Below, piece after piece: positions 41,981-53,370 of a stretch of DNA of 64,000 bases. Both the position numbers and the translations under genes were made by a program. Below the pieces are notes generated by a model that was not told the DNA's origin, did not search any database, and saw only the letters and a program-made list of their open reading frames with translations. Numbering within the stretch: position 1 is the stretch's first letter; the number at the start of each line of letters is the position of its first letter. Location: NCBI RefSeq assembly GCF_000744655.1, contig NZ_JQMJ01000004.1, positions 3,782,001-3,846,000 on the forward strand, written 5' to 3'. This DNA comes from Streptacidiphilus rugosus AM-16 (GTDB taxonomy: Bacteria > Actinomycetota > Actinomycetes > Streptomycetales > Streptomycetaceae).

Positions 41981-43984
41981 TCAGGCGGCCGGCGGGGTGG
42001 CGAACGGGGCGGCCCAGGTCTGGTTGGTCTGGATCGCGCCGGGCGCGGCGCCGCAGCTGTAGAGGTCGACCGGGGTGCCCGCGGCGGTGGTCGCGCCGCC
42101 GTAGACGTCCAGGCACTGGCTGGTTCCGCCGAGCTTCAGGTTGCCGTCACGGTCGTAGGCCCAGGTCTGGTAGCCGGGGGCCGAGCCGCAGGCGGCGATG
42201 CCGACCCACTGGCCCTGCTTGCTGTTGATCGTTCCCTTGGTGGTGCCGCTCTGGGCCGTGAGGCACAGGTTCGAGGTGCCGGACTGGAGCAGCTTGACCG
42301 AGCCGTCGGCGTTCATCTGCCACTGCTGGTTGCCGGTGCCGCTGCAGGGGTAGACGTCGGCGGGGTTGTTCGCGCCGGTGCCCGAGGCGTAGTTGTCCAG
42401 GCAGAGCGACTCCTTGCTCCAGTCGTCGCGGGAGACGGTGATCTGTCCACGCGGCGTGAAGCTCGCCCCGCTGGGCGGAGTGATCTTCAGCATCGCGCTG
42501 TCGTGGGAGCCGACGGTCAGCGCGACGGTGCCGGTCGAGCTGCTGGTGCTGTGCGCCCACAGGTCGCGGACGGTGTAGCTGCCGCCGGTGCCGTCGAAGC
42601 CGAGGGCGTTCAGGTTGAGCGTGTAGTTCGCGCTGGAGGCGCCCTTGTTGAGGACGACGACGGCGCGGCTGCCGTCGGCGAGCGGCTTGACCACGACGTC
42701 GATGCCGCTGCTTGCGGCCGGGGTGCCGTCGGCGTTGCGGGCCCCGCCGGTGACCCGGTAGCCGCCTGCGCCCAGCGGGTCCTGGTCGACCGCGATGACC
42801 TCGCTGTTGCCGAGGATCGCGACCGAGTTCTGCAGGTGGGTCGCCATGGCCGGGTCGGTCGTGGCGAGGGAGGAGAGGTAGGACGGCTCGAACTTGCGGG
42901 CGTCCGTGGAGATCACCAGCGGCGCCGCCAGGGCGGAGAAGAGCGACATCTGGCTGCGCTCCTCCGCCGTGGTCATGCCGTTGTCGCCGATCAGCAGCAT
43001 GTCGGCGTCGTTCCAGTTGCCCGGCCCCTGGTAGCGGCTGAGCTCCACGGTGTTGTCGAAGCTCTGGTAGGCGCCGAAGTTGTAGCCGCCGTTCTGGATG
43101 GCCTGGTTCCACGGGTCCTTGCCGTCGCCGTAGGTCCAGATGTCGGGGCCGACCCGCCACAGCTGCCCGAGCGGGCGGACCCAGTCCATGGATGCGAACT
43201 TGGCCGAGCCGTTGCCGTAGCCCGCCGGCGCGGAGATGTCGAACATGACGTTGGGCTTCGCCGTGCCGGCCTTGTTCGCGTTGGTGACGGCGGTGGCCAG
43301 GTCTCCGGACATCCGGGTGTCGAGGGTCTGCACCGCCTCCTGGTCACCGCAGTTGTCGTACTTGAGTTCGTCGACACCCCAGTAGACGAAGGAGTTGGCG
43401 TCGCTCTGCTCATAACCCTCGCTGCCGTTGGGCAGGTTGGGAGAGGTCGGCGCGGCGGTGCTGCAGGTGTGCGTGCCGGAGGTCTCGTAGATGCCGAACT
43501 TGGCGCCCAGGCTGTGCAGGTAGGTGCCGTAGGCGGTCAGCTCGTAGTCGAAACCGGGCTGCTGGGAGGTGTTGCGCACGTCGGTGGCGCCGCCCCAGTT
43601 CAGTGCGCCGTGCAGGTAGCCCGAGCTGTTGCGGTACATCCAGCAGTCGTCGACCGTCACCGACTTGTAGCCGGCGGCGATCAGTCCGGTGTCGGACAGC
43701 GCCTTGGCGTTGTCCTCCATGTACTGCTGGAACGAGTAGTTGATCTGCGGCGAGCCGTTCAGCGGGGCCTGCGGCGTGCATTCGATGCGGGCCCAGTTGT
43801 TGAAGCCCATGGGCGGTGTCACGGCGATCGCGCCGTTCGGGGTGGCGGAGGCCGAGTAGTTCGCGGCCGTCTGGTTCACTCCGTCGTTCGCGACGGCGGG
43901 GGGTGCGGCGAGGACGGCCCCTCCCACGAGCAGCGCACCGCTCACCAGGGCCGGAGCCGTGCGGCGCAGGGGGTTGTTGATCAC
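41981..43984 (-). CDS. secreted GH27 alpha-galactosidase with ricin-type lectin domain
   Basis: A 667-residue secreted enzyme. The signal peptide ends near residue 32 (LAAPPAVAN). Residues about 54-440 are a GH27 barrel: TPPMGFNNWARI, VTVDDCWM, nucleophile Asp210 in DELKYDNC, and the acid/base candidate Asp281 in LWRVGPDIW. A beta-sandwich follows, then from about 535 a ricin B-type trefoil with QWQMNADGS, QTWAYDRDGN and NQTWAAPF. It removes alpha-galactose from plant galactosides outside the cell. The upstream sugar-binding lipoprotein is probably part of the same use of galactosides. Confidence 0.92.
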   Translation of the reverse strand: MINNPLRRTAPALVSGALLVGGAVLAAPPAVANDGVNQTAANYSASATPNGAIAVTPPMGFNNWARIECTPQAPLNGSPQINYSFQQYMEDNAKALSDTGLIAAGYKSVTVDDCWMYRNSSGYLHGALNWGGATDVRNTSQQPGFDYELTAYGTYLHSLGAKFGIYETSGTHTCSTAAPTSPNLPNGSEGYEQSDANSFVYWGVDELKYDNCGDQEAVQTLDTRMSGDLATAVTNANKAGTAKPNVMFDISAPAGYGNGSAKFASMDWVRPLGQLWRVGPDIWTYGDGKDPWNQAIQNGGYNFGAYQSFDNTVELSRYQGPGNWNDADMLLIGDNGMTTAEERSQMSLFSALAAPLVISTDARKFEPSYLSSLATTDPAMATHLQNSVAILGNSEVIAVDQDPLGAGGYRVTGGARNADGTPAASSGIDVVVKPLADGSRAVVVLNKGASSANYTLNLNALGFDGTGGSYTVRDLWAHSTSSSTGTVALTVGSHDSAMLKITPPSGASFTPRGQITVSRDDWSKESLCLDNYASGTGANNPADVYPCSGTGNQQWQMNADGSVKLLQSGTSNLCLTAQSGTTKGTINSKQGQWVGIAACGSAPGYQTWAYDRDGNLKLGGTSQCLDVYGGATTAAGTPVDLYSCGAAPGAIQTNQTWAAPFATPPAA

Positions 43985-44083
43985 CTGATTCTGTTCCTTT
44001 CGTCAGTTTCTGCTGATTCCTGGGAAGGTGGGCTGGGTGCGGCGGGACGGGGCGGTCAGGTCGGCCCCGTCCCGCCGCGGCTT

Positions 44084-45364
44084 TCACCGACCCGCGGAGA
44101 CGGCGGCGGTCTGCAGGGTGGTCAGGACGCCCTGCGGGTCCTTGAGCGCGCCGCCGATCCGGGTCTTGACCTGCGCGTTGACGACGTCCCACTCCGGGGC
44201 CGACACCGGCACGAACTGTGCGTTCGGCAGCGCCTTCAGGAACGGCACCAGCTCGGGCACGTCCGACTCCACCTGCCTGACGGCGTCCTCCGTGACCGGC
44301 AGCAGGTCGTACTCCTCGTCGAACCTGACCTGCCACCGCTTCTGGAAGGCGAAGTCGAGGAACGCCTTGATCTGCGCGGCGTGGCCGCCCGACGTGAAGC
44401 CGTAGATCCAGTCGCCCACGCCCAGGGTCTGCGGGGTGCCGCCGGCCTGCGCGGTGGGCAGCGACGCCCAGGTCACGTCCAGGTTGTTCTTCTTGATGTC
44501 GTCCAGCTGGATCGGCATGCCGTTGAGCATGCCGACCTTGCCCGAGGCGAAGTCGGCGTACAGGTCGGTGCGCTTGACCGAGCCCGGGTCCTTCTCGGTC
44601 AGGCCCGCGTCCACCCACTTGCCCAGCTGCTTGAACGTGGCCACGTTCGCGGCCGAGTTGATCACCCACTTGCCGCTCGCGTCGACGTAGCCGCCGCCGT
44701 TGTTCATCTCCCACATGAACGACTCGGCCTGCGCCTCCTCCGAACCCAGCGGCAGACCCAGCGGGATCGACACCCCGGCGGCCTTCATCCTCGTGGCGGC
44801 CCGCTGCACCCCGGCCCAGGTCTTCGGCGCTACGGCCTGGTTGCCGTTCATCGGCAGGCCGGCCTTCTTCCACAGCGCGTTGTTGATCAGGAACGCGCGG
44901 GAGGAGGAGACGAACGGGACGCCGTAGAGGGCGCCGCCCTGGTCGCCCGCCCGGGCCAGCGCGGGGATCAGGTCCGACTGCACCGACTGGTTCAGCTCCT
45001 GGTCGGTGGTGTAGAGCAGGCCCGCCGCCGAGAAGCTCGCGTAGCCCGGACCCTCGACGATGTCCGGGTACTGCTTGTTCTGGACCATCGTGGCGAGCCG
45101 GGCCGAGATGTCGTTCCAGTCGAAGACCTGCACGTCGACCTTGATCTTCGGATTGACCCGCTCGAACGCGCCGACGAGGTCGTCCCAGTAGGCCCGGCTC
45201 GGGTTCCGGCCGTTGGACCCGTAGTCCGCGGCCACGAACCTGAGCGTGGTGACGCCGTCCGCCGCGGCACCGCCGGAGCCGCCCGCGCCCGGGCTGCCAC
45301 AGGCCGTCAGTACCAGTACGCCGGTGACCGCCGGTGCAAACGCGGCCGGAACACGCCGATTCAT
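44084..45364 (-). CDS. sugar ABC transporter substrate-binding lipoprotein (SBP family 1)
   Basis: A 426-residue lipoprotein with lipobox LTACG at 19-23. The mature part follows the family 1 sugar-binding pattern (VGAFERVNPKIKVDVQVFDW, QYPDIVEGPGYASFSAAGLL, WKKAGLPMNGNQAVAPKTWA). It should bind oligosaccharides, probably galactosides, given the alpha-galactosidase in the same direction 99 bp downstream. No permease or ATPase genes are adjacent, so it would have to use transporters encoded elsewhere. An AT-rich promoter with repeated TGCTCA lies upstream. Confidence 0.88.
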   Translation of the reverse strand: MNRRVPAAFAPAVTGVLVLTACGSPGAGGSGGAAADGVTTLRFVAADYGSNGRNPSRAYWDDLVGAFERVNPKIKVDVQVFDWNDISARLATMVQNKQYPDIVEGPGYASFSAAGLLYTTDQELNQSVQSDLIPALARAGDQGGALYGVPFVSSSRAFLINNALWKKAGLPMNGNQAVAPKTWAGVQRAATRMKAAGVSIPLGLPLGSEEAQAESFMWEMNNGGGYVDASGKWVINSAANVATFKQLGKWVDAGLTEKDPGSVKRTDLYADFASGKVGMLNGMPIQLDDIKKNNLDVTWASLPTAQAGGTPQTLGVGDWIYGFTSGGHAAQIKAFLDFAFQKRWQVRFDEEYDLLPVTEDAVRQVESDVPELVPFLKALPNAQFVPVSAPEWDVVNAQVKTRIGGALKDPQGVLTTLQTAAVSAGR

Positions 45365-45470
45365 CGCCTACTCCCTTCGATCGAGCGCCCGCCGGCTTGG
45401 CAGGTACCCAGCAGGTGCCGCCGTTGCCGCGATGCTAGGGAGCGAAGAGGGCGACTGACTAGAGGTTGGA

Positions 45471-45530
45471 TGCTCATTTCTGCATAACTTCTTTGTTATC
45501 TGCTCATAATCAAGCACTCATTCCTGCTCA
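45471..45530. promoter_or_regulatory. AT-rich regulatory region with TGCTCA repeats and ATAAC-N6-GTTAT
   Basis: TGCTCA occurs at 45471, 45501 and 45525, with a related GCACTCA at 45514. Between the first two lies the inverted repeat ATAAC-TTCTTT-GTTAT (45484-45499). The block is 107-166 bp upstream of the sugar-binding protein and much richer in A/T than its surroundings. It is probably the operator region of the galactoside genes; the regulator is not in view. Confidence 0.55.
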
Positions 45531-45575
45531 CATGCGCATCCCGCCGCAGCTCGGCGACACCGGCGCCGAACGCGC

Positions 45576-45611
45576 GTGGGCCGCCCCCGCAGCAGTGCGG
45601 GGGCGGCCCAC
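45576..45611. terminator. strong terminator after phosphoglucomutase
   Basis: GTGGGCCGCCCCCGCA (45576-45591) pairs perfectly with TGCGGGGGCGGCCCAC (45596-45611) around GCAG, a 16-bp stem with a 4-nt loop, 22 bp from the pgm stop. Confidence 0.85.
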
Positions 45612-45633
45612 GGGCCTTGCGAGAAGGGGGTGT

Positions 45634-47274
<1,641 letters not shown>

Positions 47275-47499
47275 GGGATCACTCCTGGTCGATCCGGAGG
47301 CGGGAGGCCAGCAGTTCGGCGACGAGGGTCTCGGCGAGCAGTCGGACGCCCTCGTCCGTCTCGCCACGTTAGCGCAGCTCGTACCCCGCGCCGGGGACCT
47401 CGAAGCGGTCCGGCGAACAGCCGCGCGGAACCGTCGGGGGCAGCGGTCGGCGCACCGGCGTAGTGTCGGTGGCGTACCCCGATCCAGGAGTGGGTGGCG

Positions 47500-48873
47500 A
47501 TGACGGCTGCACCCGGCCTGACGAGCGGGCACCGGCGCGCGCTGGAGCGGATCAGGCGGCGTGAGGACGCCGCCTTCCGCGCGCGGGTGCCGATCTCGCT
47601 GGCGCTGACGGACCGGGCCCGCGCCCATATGCCCAATGGCGTGCCGACGCCGTGGATGGCCGGTTTCTACCGGACGCCGACGCTGTGGGTGGACCACGGC
47701 AGCGGGCCCTCGTTCACCGACGTCGACGGGAACAGCTACCTCGACTTCAACGTCGGCGACATGTCCACTGTGCTCGGCTACGCCCATCCGCGGCTGACCG
47801 AGGTGATCGCCGCCCAGGCGGCCCGCGGCGTCCAGCTGTTGCTGCCCTCCGAGAGCGCCCTGGGCGTGTGCGAGCAGTTGCGTCTGCGTTTCGGGCTCCC
47901 GCAGTGGCAGTTCACGCTCTCCGCCTCGACGGCCAACGCCGAGGCGCTGCGGATCGCGCGGGTGGCCACCGGCCGGCAGGGCGTGCTGCTCTTCGCCGGC
48001 AAGTACCACGGCCAGCTGCACGAGACGCTCTGGGACGGGGCCGGAGGCGCGGGCCTGGTGTCGGAGGGAACCGGCCTGGGCAGTCCGCCTCCCGGACTCG
48101 ACGTCGTGGAGTTCAACGACCTGGAGGCCGCGCGGCGGGTGCTGGAGCGTGGACGGTGCGCCGCCGTGCTCGTCGAGGGGGTGCTCACCAACTGCGGCAC
48201 CGTGCTGCCCGCCCCCGAGTTCCTGCCCGGCCTGCGGGAGGCGTGCACGCGCAGCGGAACCCTGCTGGTGCTGGACGAGACGCACACGCAGTTCGACTGC
48301 TACGGGGGCGCGGTCGCGCACTTCGGGATCGCCCCCGACATGGTGACCGGCGGCAAGGGCATCGCGGGCGGGGTCCCCATCGGCGCCTACGGTCTCACGG
48401 ACGAACTCGCCGCGCTCGTGACGGAGCAGTTGGGCGACGAACTGGGCGAGACGGTCGGGATCGCCCTGGGCGGCACGCTGTTCGCCAACGCGCTGTCGAT
48501 GGCCTGTGCGGAGGCCGTCCTCGCCGAGCTGATGACGCCGGACGCCTACGAGCGGATCGGCGCTCTCGGCGCCCGGCTGGCCGACGGCATCGAGGCCGCC
48601 GCGAGGAAGCACGAACTGCCGTGGCGCGCCCACCGGTTCGGCGCCCGCTCCGGGTACTGCCTGAGCCCGGAGCTGCCGCGCAACGCCCGCGAGGCGCACG
48701 CCGACCTGGACGCGCTGTTCATCGACACCCGGCGGGTGTACTTCGCCAACCGCGGCATCTGGGACGCCATCGCCTCCTCGGGACCGCATGCCGGATTCGC
48801 CCACGGCGCCGCGGACGTCGACGCCTATCTGGCGGTGCTCGACGTGTTCCTCGACGAGATGTGCGCGGCCTGA
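47500..48873 (+). CDS. class III aminotransferase (glutamate-1-semialdehyde aminomutase-like)
   Basis: A 457-residue PLP enzyme. The class III pattern is visible: [52 protein letters not shown], and the PLP lysine in [17 protein letters not shown]. It resembles glutamate-1-semialdehyde aminomutase and related transaminases; the housekeeping hemL lies elsewhere in such genomes. ATG at 47500 is chosen over GTG at 47494 because AGGAG is better spaced. Substrate unknown. It converges on the GntR gene. Confidence 0.88.
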   Translation: MTAAPGLTSGHRRALERIRRREDAAFRARVPISLALTDRARAHMPNGVPTPWMAGFYRTPTLWVDHGSGPSFTDVDGNSYLDFNVGDMSTVLGYAHPRLTEVIAAQAARGVQLLLPSESALGVCEQLRLRFGLPQWQFTLSASTANAEALRIARVATGRQGVLLFAGKYHGQLHETLWDGAGGAGLVSEGTGLGSPPPGLDVVEFNDLEAARRVLERGRCAAVLVEGVLTNCGTVLPAPEFLPGLREACTRSGTLLVLDETHTQFDCYGGAVAHFGIAPDMVTGGKGIAGGVPIGAYGLTDELAALVTEQLGDELGETVGIALGGTLFANALSMACAEAVLAELMTPDAYERIGALGARLADGIEAAARKHELPWRAHRFGARSGYCLSPELPRNAREAHADLDALFIDTRRVYFANRGIWDAIASSGPHAGFAHGAADVDAYLAVLDVFLDEMCAA

Positions 48874-48895
48874 GGGCTCGACCGCCCGGCCGTCC

Positions 48896-48940
48896 GTGGT
48901 CAGGACGTCGGCGGTCGGGGCGTCCGCGGTCAGGGCGTGC
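48896..48940. repeat. three degenerate 15-bp tandem repeats
   Basis: GTGGTCAGGACGTCG, GCGGTCGGGGCGTCC and GCGGTCAGGGCGTGC, at 48896-48940, between the aminotransferase and the GntR gene and running into the last codons of the latter. Confidence 0.6.
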
Positions 48941-49817
48941 GGACCGGGGCGCCCAGTCGGTAGGCGTCGGCGGAGAACGCGGCGGCGACGGCGAAGCGGT
49001 CGGCGCGCACGAGCGTCTGCCGCCACTCGACCGGGCGTCCGTCGGCGTCGTGCCCGAGGCGGTCGATGGCGAAGAGCGCGGTGGTCGGCGGGCAGTCGAG
49101 CAGAACGCGCTCGCCGCGTCCGGGCACGACCGCACGGATCCGCTCCCACCCGCCGGAGACGCGGGCGCCGCAGTGGCGTTCGAGTTCGTCGTAGAGCGAG
49201 GTGTGGGTGAAGTCCACCGTCAGCAGCGGAGCGGCCAGATCCGCGGGAAGCCAGACCCGGTCGACGGCCAGTGGCTCCCCGTCGGCGAGTCGGAGACGTT
49301 CGAGGTAGACGAGCGGCGTGGACTCCTCCAGTCCCAGCCGGGCCGCGATGACTCCGTCGGCGCGCCGGTCGAGCACCCGGGTGATGCTGCGCTGGACCGC
49401 ACCGACCTCCTCGACGGAGCGGAAGAGGCTGTACGCCTCGCCCATCCGCTGCTCGAGCGGTCGGCCCGCGCCGAACCGGGAGACCCTGCCGCGTTGGGCG
49501 GTGACCAGGCCCTCCGCGCGGAGCTGCCGCAGCGCCTCGCGGACCGTGTGCCGGCTCACCCCGTATTCGGCGACCAGGTCGTGCTCGCCGGGGAACACGT
49601 CCAGGAACTCGCCCGCGTCGAGTCGGCGCAGTAGGTCGGCCCGCAGCTGGGCCCAGAGCGGACTGCCCGCCGAGCGGGCGAGGGGGCGGGGGCCGGACGG
49701 GGGCTTCACCGGCGCCGTCGCGGCGGTCGGCGTCTGCCGGGTGGTGTGGACACGCAGTGAATGTTCGTGCTTCCGGGCAGGCAACGCAAACGTGGCGGCT
49801 CGGCGGGGAGGCCTCAC
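48930..49817 (-). CDS. GntR-family (UTRA/HutC) transcriptional regulator
   Basis: A GntR regulator of the HutC type: winged helix [42 protein letters not shown], then a UTRA ligand domain ([42 protein letters not shown]). No ATG lies near the conserved start. The GTG at 49817, overlapping the exporter stop as GTGA, is the best candidate and gives 295 residues with a disordered 55-residue leader; the exact start is uncertain. As last gene of the sulfide operon it may be its regulator. Confidence 0.85.
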   Translation of the reverse strand: MRPPRRAATFALPARKHEHSLRVHTTRQTPTAATAPVKPPSGPRPLARSAGSPLWAQLRADLLRRLDAGEFLDVFPGEHDLVAEYGVSRHTVREALRQLRAEGLVTAQRGRVSRFGAGRPLEQRMGEAYSLFRSVEEVGAVQRSITRVLDRRADGVIAARLGLEESTPLVYLERLRLADGEPLAVDRVWLPADLAAPLLTVDFTHTSLYDELERHCGARVSGGWERIRAVVPGRGERVLLDCPPTTALFAIDRLGHDADGRPVEWRQTLVRADRFAVAAAFSADAYRLGAPVRTP

Positions 49818-50623
49818 ACCAGGACGCCGAGCAGCATGGACGCGGCCACGGCGAGCAGCAGCACGGCGAAGGCCCGCTGGAGTGCGGCGCCGGAGAACCT
49901 GGCTGCCAGTCGCTTGCCGTCCCACGCGCCGAGGACCGCTGCTCCGGCGAACGGACCGAGGACGGCGAGATCGAGCGAGGCGCCGTCGGTCGCCAGGCGG
50001 GTGGTCAGGGACACCGCCGAGTTGATGAGGATGACCACCAGGCTGGTGCCGACGGCCCTCCGCATCGGCAGCCGGAGCACGGACACCAGCGCGGGCACGA
50101 CCATGAACCCACCGCCCACCCCGAGCAGTCCGGTCACCGCGCCCAGGCCTGCTCCGGCCGCAGGCGTCCGCAGGTCACCGGCCCTGCCGGTCGATCCGTC
50201 GGCCGCCGTTCCCTCGGCCGGTCCGGCGTGCGCACCGTCGCGCCGCGTCGTGCGGTGCGTCGTGCGCACGCTGCGGAGCATCGCCGCGGCGGCCAGCGCG
50301 GCCACGGCGGCGAAGGCCGAGGTCAGCACGGACGGCGGGAGGCGATGCGCGAGAACCGACGCGACGACGGCGGGCGGCACGCCCGCGGCGGCGAACACCG
50401 CGCCGGTCCGCCAGCTGACGTCGCCGGTACCGGCATGACGCGCCAGCGCGGCAACGGAGGTCGCGGCGACGACGGCTAGGCTGGTGGTCCCGGCGACCTG
50501 GGGCGCGACGCCCAGCAGGTAGACGAGCGCCGGGACCGCGAGGACGCCCCCGCCCCCGCCGAGGGCGCCGAGCGCCAGACCGACCACCGCACCGCACAGC
50601 AGGGCGAGGACGACCGCGCTCAC
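49814..50623 (-). CDS. TauE/SafE-type sulfite or sulfonate exporter
   Basis: A 269-residue membrane protein with two repeated halves, each opening with a Gly-rich segment ([41 protein letters not shown]), the hallmark of the TSUP family. About eight membrane segments are visible. The start GTG overlaps the upstream dioxygenase stop (GTGA at 50620-50623). Next to sulfide oxidation genes it most likely exports the sulfite or thiosulfate made by the dioxygenase. Confidence 0.9.
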   Translation of the reverse strand: MSAVVLALLCGAVVGLALGALGGGGGVLAVPALVYLLGVAPQVAGTTSLAVVAATSVAALARHAGTGDVSWRTGAVFAAAGVPPAVVASVLAHRLPPSVLTSAFAAVAALAAAAMLRSVRTTHRTTRRDGAHAGPAEGTAADGSTGRAGDLRTPAAGAGLGAVTGLLGVGGGFMVVPALVSVLRLPMRRAVGTSLVVILINSAVSLTTRLATDGASLDLAVLGPFAGAAVLGAWDGKRLAARFSGAALQRAFAVLLLAVAASMLLGVLV

Positions 50624-52077
50624 GGCGCTCCGCCGTCGCGGGTCGTGCGCGCGGCCCGGCCGGCGGCCGCCGGGTCGCAGGTCCGGGCCACCATGTCCCG
50701 CCAGGCCGAGTAGCCGCCGCGCAGGTCCACCGCCTCGTAGCCGCGGGCCCGCAGCACGGAGGCGGCCACGGAGGAGCGGTTGCCGCTCGCGCACAGCACC
50801 ACGAGCGGGCGGCCGACCGGCAGTTCGCCCAGGCGGGCGAGCAGTTCGGGCAGCGGGACGAGGCGGGCGCCAGGGACGGTGCCCGTCTCGCGGACCTCGC
50901 CCGGACCGCGCACGTCCACCGGTTCGGTGGCGTCCGCGGCTTCGGCGAGCCGGTCGGCGAGGACGTCGGCGTCCACGCGGACCACGTGCGTCAGGTGCGC
51001 GGCGGGGAGGGAGCCGATCCCGGTGGCCAGTGCGCCGAGGACCTGGTCGAAACCGATCCTGGCCAGACGCTTGCGTGCCTCGTGGGCGTCGTCGGGGGCC
51101 CCGCACAGGAGGACGCGCTCGCCCGCGTCGAGCACCTCCCCGGCGAGCTCGGCGAACCGGCCGCCGAGGGGGACGTTGACGGCCCCGACCAGGTGCGCGG
51201 CGGCGAACGACTCCGGGTCGCGGGTGTCCAGGACGGTGGCTCCGCCCGCCCGCGCGGCGAGGAACGCGTCCGGGGCGAGCAGGCGTACGGGGGTGTCCTC
51301 GTCCAGCACCGGCCGGGCCTGGCGGTTGCGGACCGAGGTGAACGCGAAGTAGCCGGGCGCGGCCGGCTGCCCCTCGGTCACGAGCGTGACGAACTCGTCC
51401 TCGGTCATGGCCGCCAGGGCGTGGTTGTCGCGGCGCTGCCTGCCGATCGTGCAGCTCAGCTCCGTCGAGAGGTTCTTGCCGCAGGCCGATCCCGCCCCGT
51501 GCGCCGGATAGACGCGGGTCGCGTCCGGGAGGGCGAGCAGGCGCTCGCGCGTGGACCGGTACAGGGCGCGGGCCATCTCCTCGGCGGGCGTGCCTGCGGC
51601 GGCCAGCAGGTCCGGGCGGCCCACGTCGCCGATGAACAGCGTGTCGCCGGTGAGGACTGCGTAGGGGAAGGGATCCCCCGCGTGTTCCCTGACCACCACG
51701 CAGACGGACTCCGGGGTATGCCCTGGCGTGTGCATGATCTCCAGGTCCACCTGACCGAGGCTCAGGTGCGCACCGTCCTCCAGGGGCTCGGTGGCGAAGT
51801 CGACGACGGCGACGGAGCCGTAGGAGATGCGGGCGCCGGTGCGCGCGGCCAGTTCGAGGTGCCCGGAGAGGAAGTCGGCGTGGACGTGCGTCTCGATGAC
51901 CCGCTCGACGGTCAGGCCGTGCCGCGCGGCGGCCGCGACGTACTCGTCGACGTCACGTTGCGGGTCGACCACCACCGCCCGGCCGGTGGTGCGGTCACCG
52001 ACCAGGTACGAGGCGTGGGAGAGGCAGTCGAGGTAGTACTGCTCGAAGACGAGCGGCCCGGTGCGGGGCGGCGTCAT
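50620..52077 (-). CDS. persulfide dioxygenase-like metallo-beta-lactamase protein with two rhodanese domains
   Basis: A 485-residue protein. Residues 1 to about 250 are an ETHE1-like metallo-beta-lactamase fold (VIETHVHADFLSGH, IMHTPGHTPESVC, LTGDTLFIGDVGRPDL, VYPAHGAGSACG). Two rhodanese domains follow: the first around TVLDTRDPESFAAAHLVGA with CGAPDD in place of the usual active loop, the second with an intact active loop CASGNRSS. This matches CstB-type persulfide dioxygenase-sulfurtransferases, which turn persulfide into thiosulfate or sulfite. ATG at 52077 has CAGGAG. Confidence 0.9.
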   Translation of the reverse strand: MTPPRTGPLVFEQYYLDCLSHASYLVGDRTTGRAVVVDPQRDVDEYVAAAARHGLTVERVIETHVHADFLSGHLELAARTGARISYGSVAVVDFATEPLEDGAHLSLGQVDLEIMHTPGHTPESVCVVVREHAGDPFPYAVLTGDTLFIGDVGRPDLLAAAGTPAEEMARALYRSTRERLLALPDATRVYPAHGAGSACGKNLSTELSCTIGRQRRDNHALAAMTEDEFVTLVTEGQPAAPGYFAFTSVRNRQARPVLDEDTPVRLLAPDAFLAARAGGATVLDTRDPESFAAAHLVGAVNVPLGGRFAELAGEVLDAGERVLLCGAPDDAHEARKRLARIGFDQVLGALATGIGSLPAAHLTHVVRVDADVLADRLAEAADATEPVDVRGPGEVRETGTVPGARLVPLPELLARLGELPVGRPLVVLCASGNRSSVAASVLRARGYEAVDLRGGYSAWRDMVARTCDPAAAGRAARTTRDGGAP

Positions 52078-52113
52078 GGCGGACTCCTGGGTGGGGTGTC
52101 GAGCGTCGTGCGT

Positions 52114-52148
52114 GGGCGTCGGGCGTCGGGCGTCGGGCGTCGGGCGTC
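52114..52148. repeat. five tandem GGGCGTC heptamers
   Basis: Perfect head-to-tail copies at 52114, 52121, 52128, 52135 and 52142 in the 74-bp gap between the dioxygenase start and the SQR stop. Heptamer arrays are prone to length change; here they could alter spacing and coupling in the operon. Confidence 0.8.
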
Positions 52149-52151
52149 GGG

Positions 52152-53354
52152 TCAGGCGAGGCCGCGCAGCATGAGGTTCCAGTAGAGGAAGGGCAGGCCA
52201 CGGCGCTTGAGATGCCACATGTCGGTGCGCTCGCGCATGGTGTCGATCAGCGGGATCGACGGCGTGGGGCGGCCGCTGTAGTCGAACTCGGCGAGCAGCA
52301 TCTTGTTGCGGGCCGTGGTCAACGGGCAGGAGGAGTAGCCGTGATAGGCGGCGGTGGGCTCCCGGCCGTCGATCGCGGCGAGGAGGTTCTCCACCACCAC
52401 GGGCGCCTGCTTCCGCACGGCCGCGCCGGTCTTGGAGTTCGGCGACGACCCGGCGTCGCCGAGTGCCCAGATGTCGGGGTGGCGGACGTGCCGCATCGTG
52501 TGCGGGTCGATCTCTACATAGCCGGCCGGGTCGTCGGCGCCGGCGAGCGGGCTGCGCTTGATCCAGTCAGGGGCGCTCTGCGGCGGCACCAGATGGGCCA
52601 TGTCGTACCGCAGGGTCTTCGTGCTCCCGGTGGCCAGCTCGGTGACCACCACCTCGCGCGCCTCCGCGCGCACTTCGGTGATCTCGCTGCCGTAGTGGAC
52701 GTTGATTCCGTACCTGCGCACCACCTCGTCGAGGACCCGCGCGAACTCGGGAACGCCGAAGATGGCGGCGCCCGGAATCACCAGGTGGACGTCGATCCTG
52801 CCGAGCACGCCCTGCTGCCGCCAGTGGTCGGCGGCGAGGTAGGCGATCTTCTGCGGCGCGCCGCCGCACTTGATCGCGCCGGACGGCATCCCGAACACCG
52901 CGCTGCCGGAGCGGGTCCCACGGATGAAGCGCCAGGTCGCGGGGGCGGTCTGGGGCAGGTAGTTGCTGGAGAGGCCGTTCCGGCCCAGCCCCGCCGCGAG
53001 CCCGGGCACGCGGTCCCAGTCCAGTTGGATTCCTGGGCAGACCACGAGGTGCTCGTAGCCGACGGTGCCCCCGTCCTCCAGCGTCACCTGCCGGCCCTCG
53101 GGGTCGACGGCCACGGCGGCGGCCCGTATCCAGCGCACGCCCTTGGGGATGACGGACGCCTGCGGCCGGACGCTCTCCGCCAGCGGGGCGCGCCCGCCGC
53201 CGACCAGCGTCCAGAGCGGCTGGTAGTGGTGGTCGCGGCTGGGATCGAGGACGGCGACGTCCCGCTGGCCGGCACGTCGCAGCCGGGCCGCGACCGAGAT
53301 CCCGGCGGACCCTCCCCCGACGATCACGATCCGGTGGTGCCACTCGGTCGCCAT
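52152..53354 (-). CDS. sulfide:quinone oxidoreductase (SQR)
   Basis: A 400-residue FAD enzyme. The Rossmann motif is IVIVGGGSAGISVAARL (9-25), followed by DHHYQPLWTLVGGG, FGMPSGAIKCGGAPQKI and IWALGDAGSSPNSKTGAAVRKQAP, typical of type II SQR. Cysteines 106 and 163 and one in YSSCPLTT are candidate redox cysteines. It oxidises sulfide at the membrane, passing sulfur on as persulfide to the next enzyme in the operon. The ATG follows GGAGGTGTGC. Two inverted TGTACGGACA sites lie upstream. Confidence 0.9.
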   Translation of the reverse strand: MATEWHHRIVIVGGGSAGISVAARLRRAGQRDVAVLDPSRDHHYQPLWTLVGGGRAPLAESVRPQASVIPKGVRWIRAAAVAVDPEGRQVTLEDGGTVGYEHLVVCPGIQLDWDRVPGLAAGLGRNGLSSNYLPQTAPATWRFIRGTRSGSAVFGMPSGAIKCGGAPQKIAYLAADHWRQQGVLGRIDVHLVIPGAAIFGVPEFARVLDEVVRRYGINVHYGSEITEVRAEAREVVVTELATGSTKTLRYDMAHLVPPQSAPDWIKRSPLAGADDPAGYVEIDPHTMRHVRHPDIWALGDAGSSPNSKTGAAVRKQAPVVVENLLAAIDGREPTAAYHGYSSCPLTTARNKMLLAEFDYSGRPTPSIPLIDTMRERTDMWHLKRRGLPFLYWNLMLRGLA

Positions 53355-53370
53355 GCACACCTCCCTGGCT

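Noticed and set aside
51995-52201. CRISPR-like array around the GGGCGTC repeats
   Set aside because: The units are 7 bp without spacers, so this is a simple tandem repeat.
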